64,000 bases of DNA, from the NCBI GenBank assembly GCA_019914945.1, contig CM034102.1, positions 11,459,501-11,523,500 of the forward strand. The letters run 5' to 3'. How positions within the stretch are numbered: the stretch's first letter is position 1; each line of letters opens with the position of its first letter. The notes beneath the pieces are model-generated. The model did no database searches. It saw only the letters and a list, made by a program, of their open reading frames with translations, and was not told the origin of the DNA. Of the stretch, positions 63,236-64,000 are shown piece by piece. Position numbers and translations under genes: made by a program. The DNA comes from Typha latifolia. Its lineage: Eukaryota > Streptophyta > Magnoliopsida > Poales > Typhaceae.

Positions 63236-64000
63236 TGTGACACCCAACTCTAAACACGTGCATGACACGAGCCCACACGGCACGTGCGTAGCACCTGACC
63301 ATTTGGTTAGATACCAACAATCAAATAAACCTGTAGCAACATCATAATTTTATCCACAACCTCTAAATTAAGAATAACTCAAGTCTAACTGTCAACAGCA
63401 TACAAATAACCCTACATGGGCCCTACACAGGCCACAACACATCATCAAGAGCTTTTCACAACTATACATCCACAACAGTAGTTTATACAGAATTATACAA
63501 GTACAATGTCATATGCTAAAATATAAGACAAGGATACATTTACACTTTGGAGGATGTCCACTAGTACATTGGATAAGATAACTCATCTAGCAGAAAACAA
63601 TAACCACCCTCTACTCCTCACTCACCGGCAAAACCTCTAAGGGAGTATCCTGCTCCTCTCGTTCACCTGGGTTTTTGGAAGAGGAAAAACAAGAGAGTCA
63701 TGAGCAAAAGGCTCAGTGAATAGATCTTACCCCGAATCAGTGAAACCAAACAGAGAGTAAATCAAGTACTGGATAATATGAATCAGAAAGAGTATCATGT
63801 TATGAATGAGTAAATGAATGTGTCATCAATACTACATAAATGAAATATAGATAACATGTCATGTCATAATTGATGAAAATACATAATCCTCGACAATGAA
63901 TAAATAGATCACCACGTCATATGATCATCAATCTCTCTATCAAATATGACACATGATGCATGCCGACTATGACAATGCTATGATATCAGATACAATCATA
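63236..64000 (-). mobile_element. LTR-like sequence running off the window edge
   Basis: tgtgacaccc at 63236 is the reverse complement of an LTR 3' end (gggtgtcaca). On the minus strand the interior has ctattcactgagccttttgc, a phrase common in Tekay/Del-type LTRs. With the minus-strand gag below 62490 this would be the 5' LTR. No primer-binding site was recognised next to the boundary, and the other LTR end is outside the window. Confidence 0.45.

Noticed and set aside
62671..63320. Long frames on both strands in the GC-rich stretch
   Set aside because: Overlapping frames on both strands follow from few stop codons in GC-rich DNA; no recognisable domain in any.

Overview
The window is nuclear DNA of a flowering plant. 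It is AT-rich, its genes have spliceosomal GT-AG introns (one GC-AG), and it is littered with plant-type LINEs, Ty3/gypsy remnants and MITE-like repeats. All recognisable genes are plant families (TIFY/CCT/GATA factor, bHLH35-type factors, At1g16860-type membrane protein, CIA2). The style of the bHLH proteins and the modest exon GC content would fit a non-grass monocot, but that is only an impression. There are no bacterial, organellar, CRISPR, rRNA or tRNA features that I can see.

Layout. 520-10070 (minus): a six-exon GATA factor whose last intron is 7.3 kb long and filled with a degenerate LINE, gypsy pieces and an inverted repeat pair. 10.1-13.9 kb: AT-rich spacer. 13963-15402 (minus) and 22349-24077 (plus): two paralogous bHLH35-type genes, head to head, 6.9 kb apart, with the same five-exon structure. 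The spacer between them holds a 212-bp stretch with five CACGTG palindromes (17251-17462), and each promoter has one more. 24.3-24.6 kb: LINE scrap. 25086-31480 (minus): a two-helix membrane protein of the At1g16860 family with a split 5' leader. 31.5-44.6 kb: gene-free, with MITEs, a tandem duplication, a gypsy integrase scrap and a LINE (minus) broken by a non-autonomous hAT element. 44689-45115 (minus): an intact, intronless copy of ribosomal protein eL39 with a poly(A) trace, read here as a retrocopy. 45.1-52.6 kb: spacer with simple repeats. 53382-54966 (plus): a CIA2/CIL homologue, a CCT protein controlling chloroplast-import and plastid-ribosome genes. 55-64 kb: transposon-rich tail with a long fold-back repeat, a 5'-truncated LINE between 68-bp direct repeats, and a minus-strand gypsy gag with LTR-like sequence.

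How the genes relate. There is no operon-like logic. Four of the six recognised genes encode transcription regulators. The two bHLH genes are a local inverted duplication and are the only pair with an evident evolutionary and perhaps regulatory link. I found no clearly unknown multi-gene system. The strongest unexplained signals are the G-box cluster between the bHLH genes, the eL39 retrocopy, the GC-AG intron in the CIA2 homologue, the long direct repeats around the 59-60 kb LINE and the 1.1-kb hairpin beside it.
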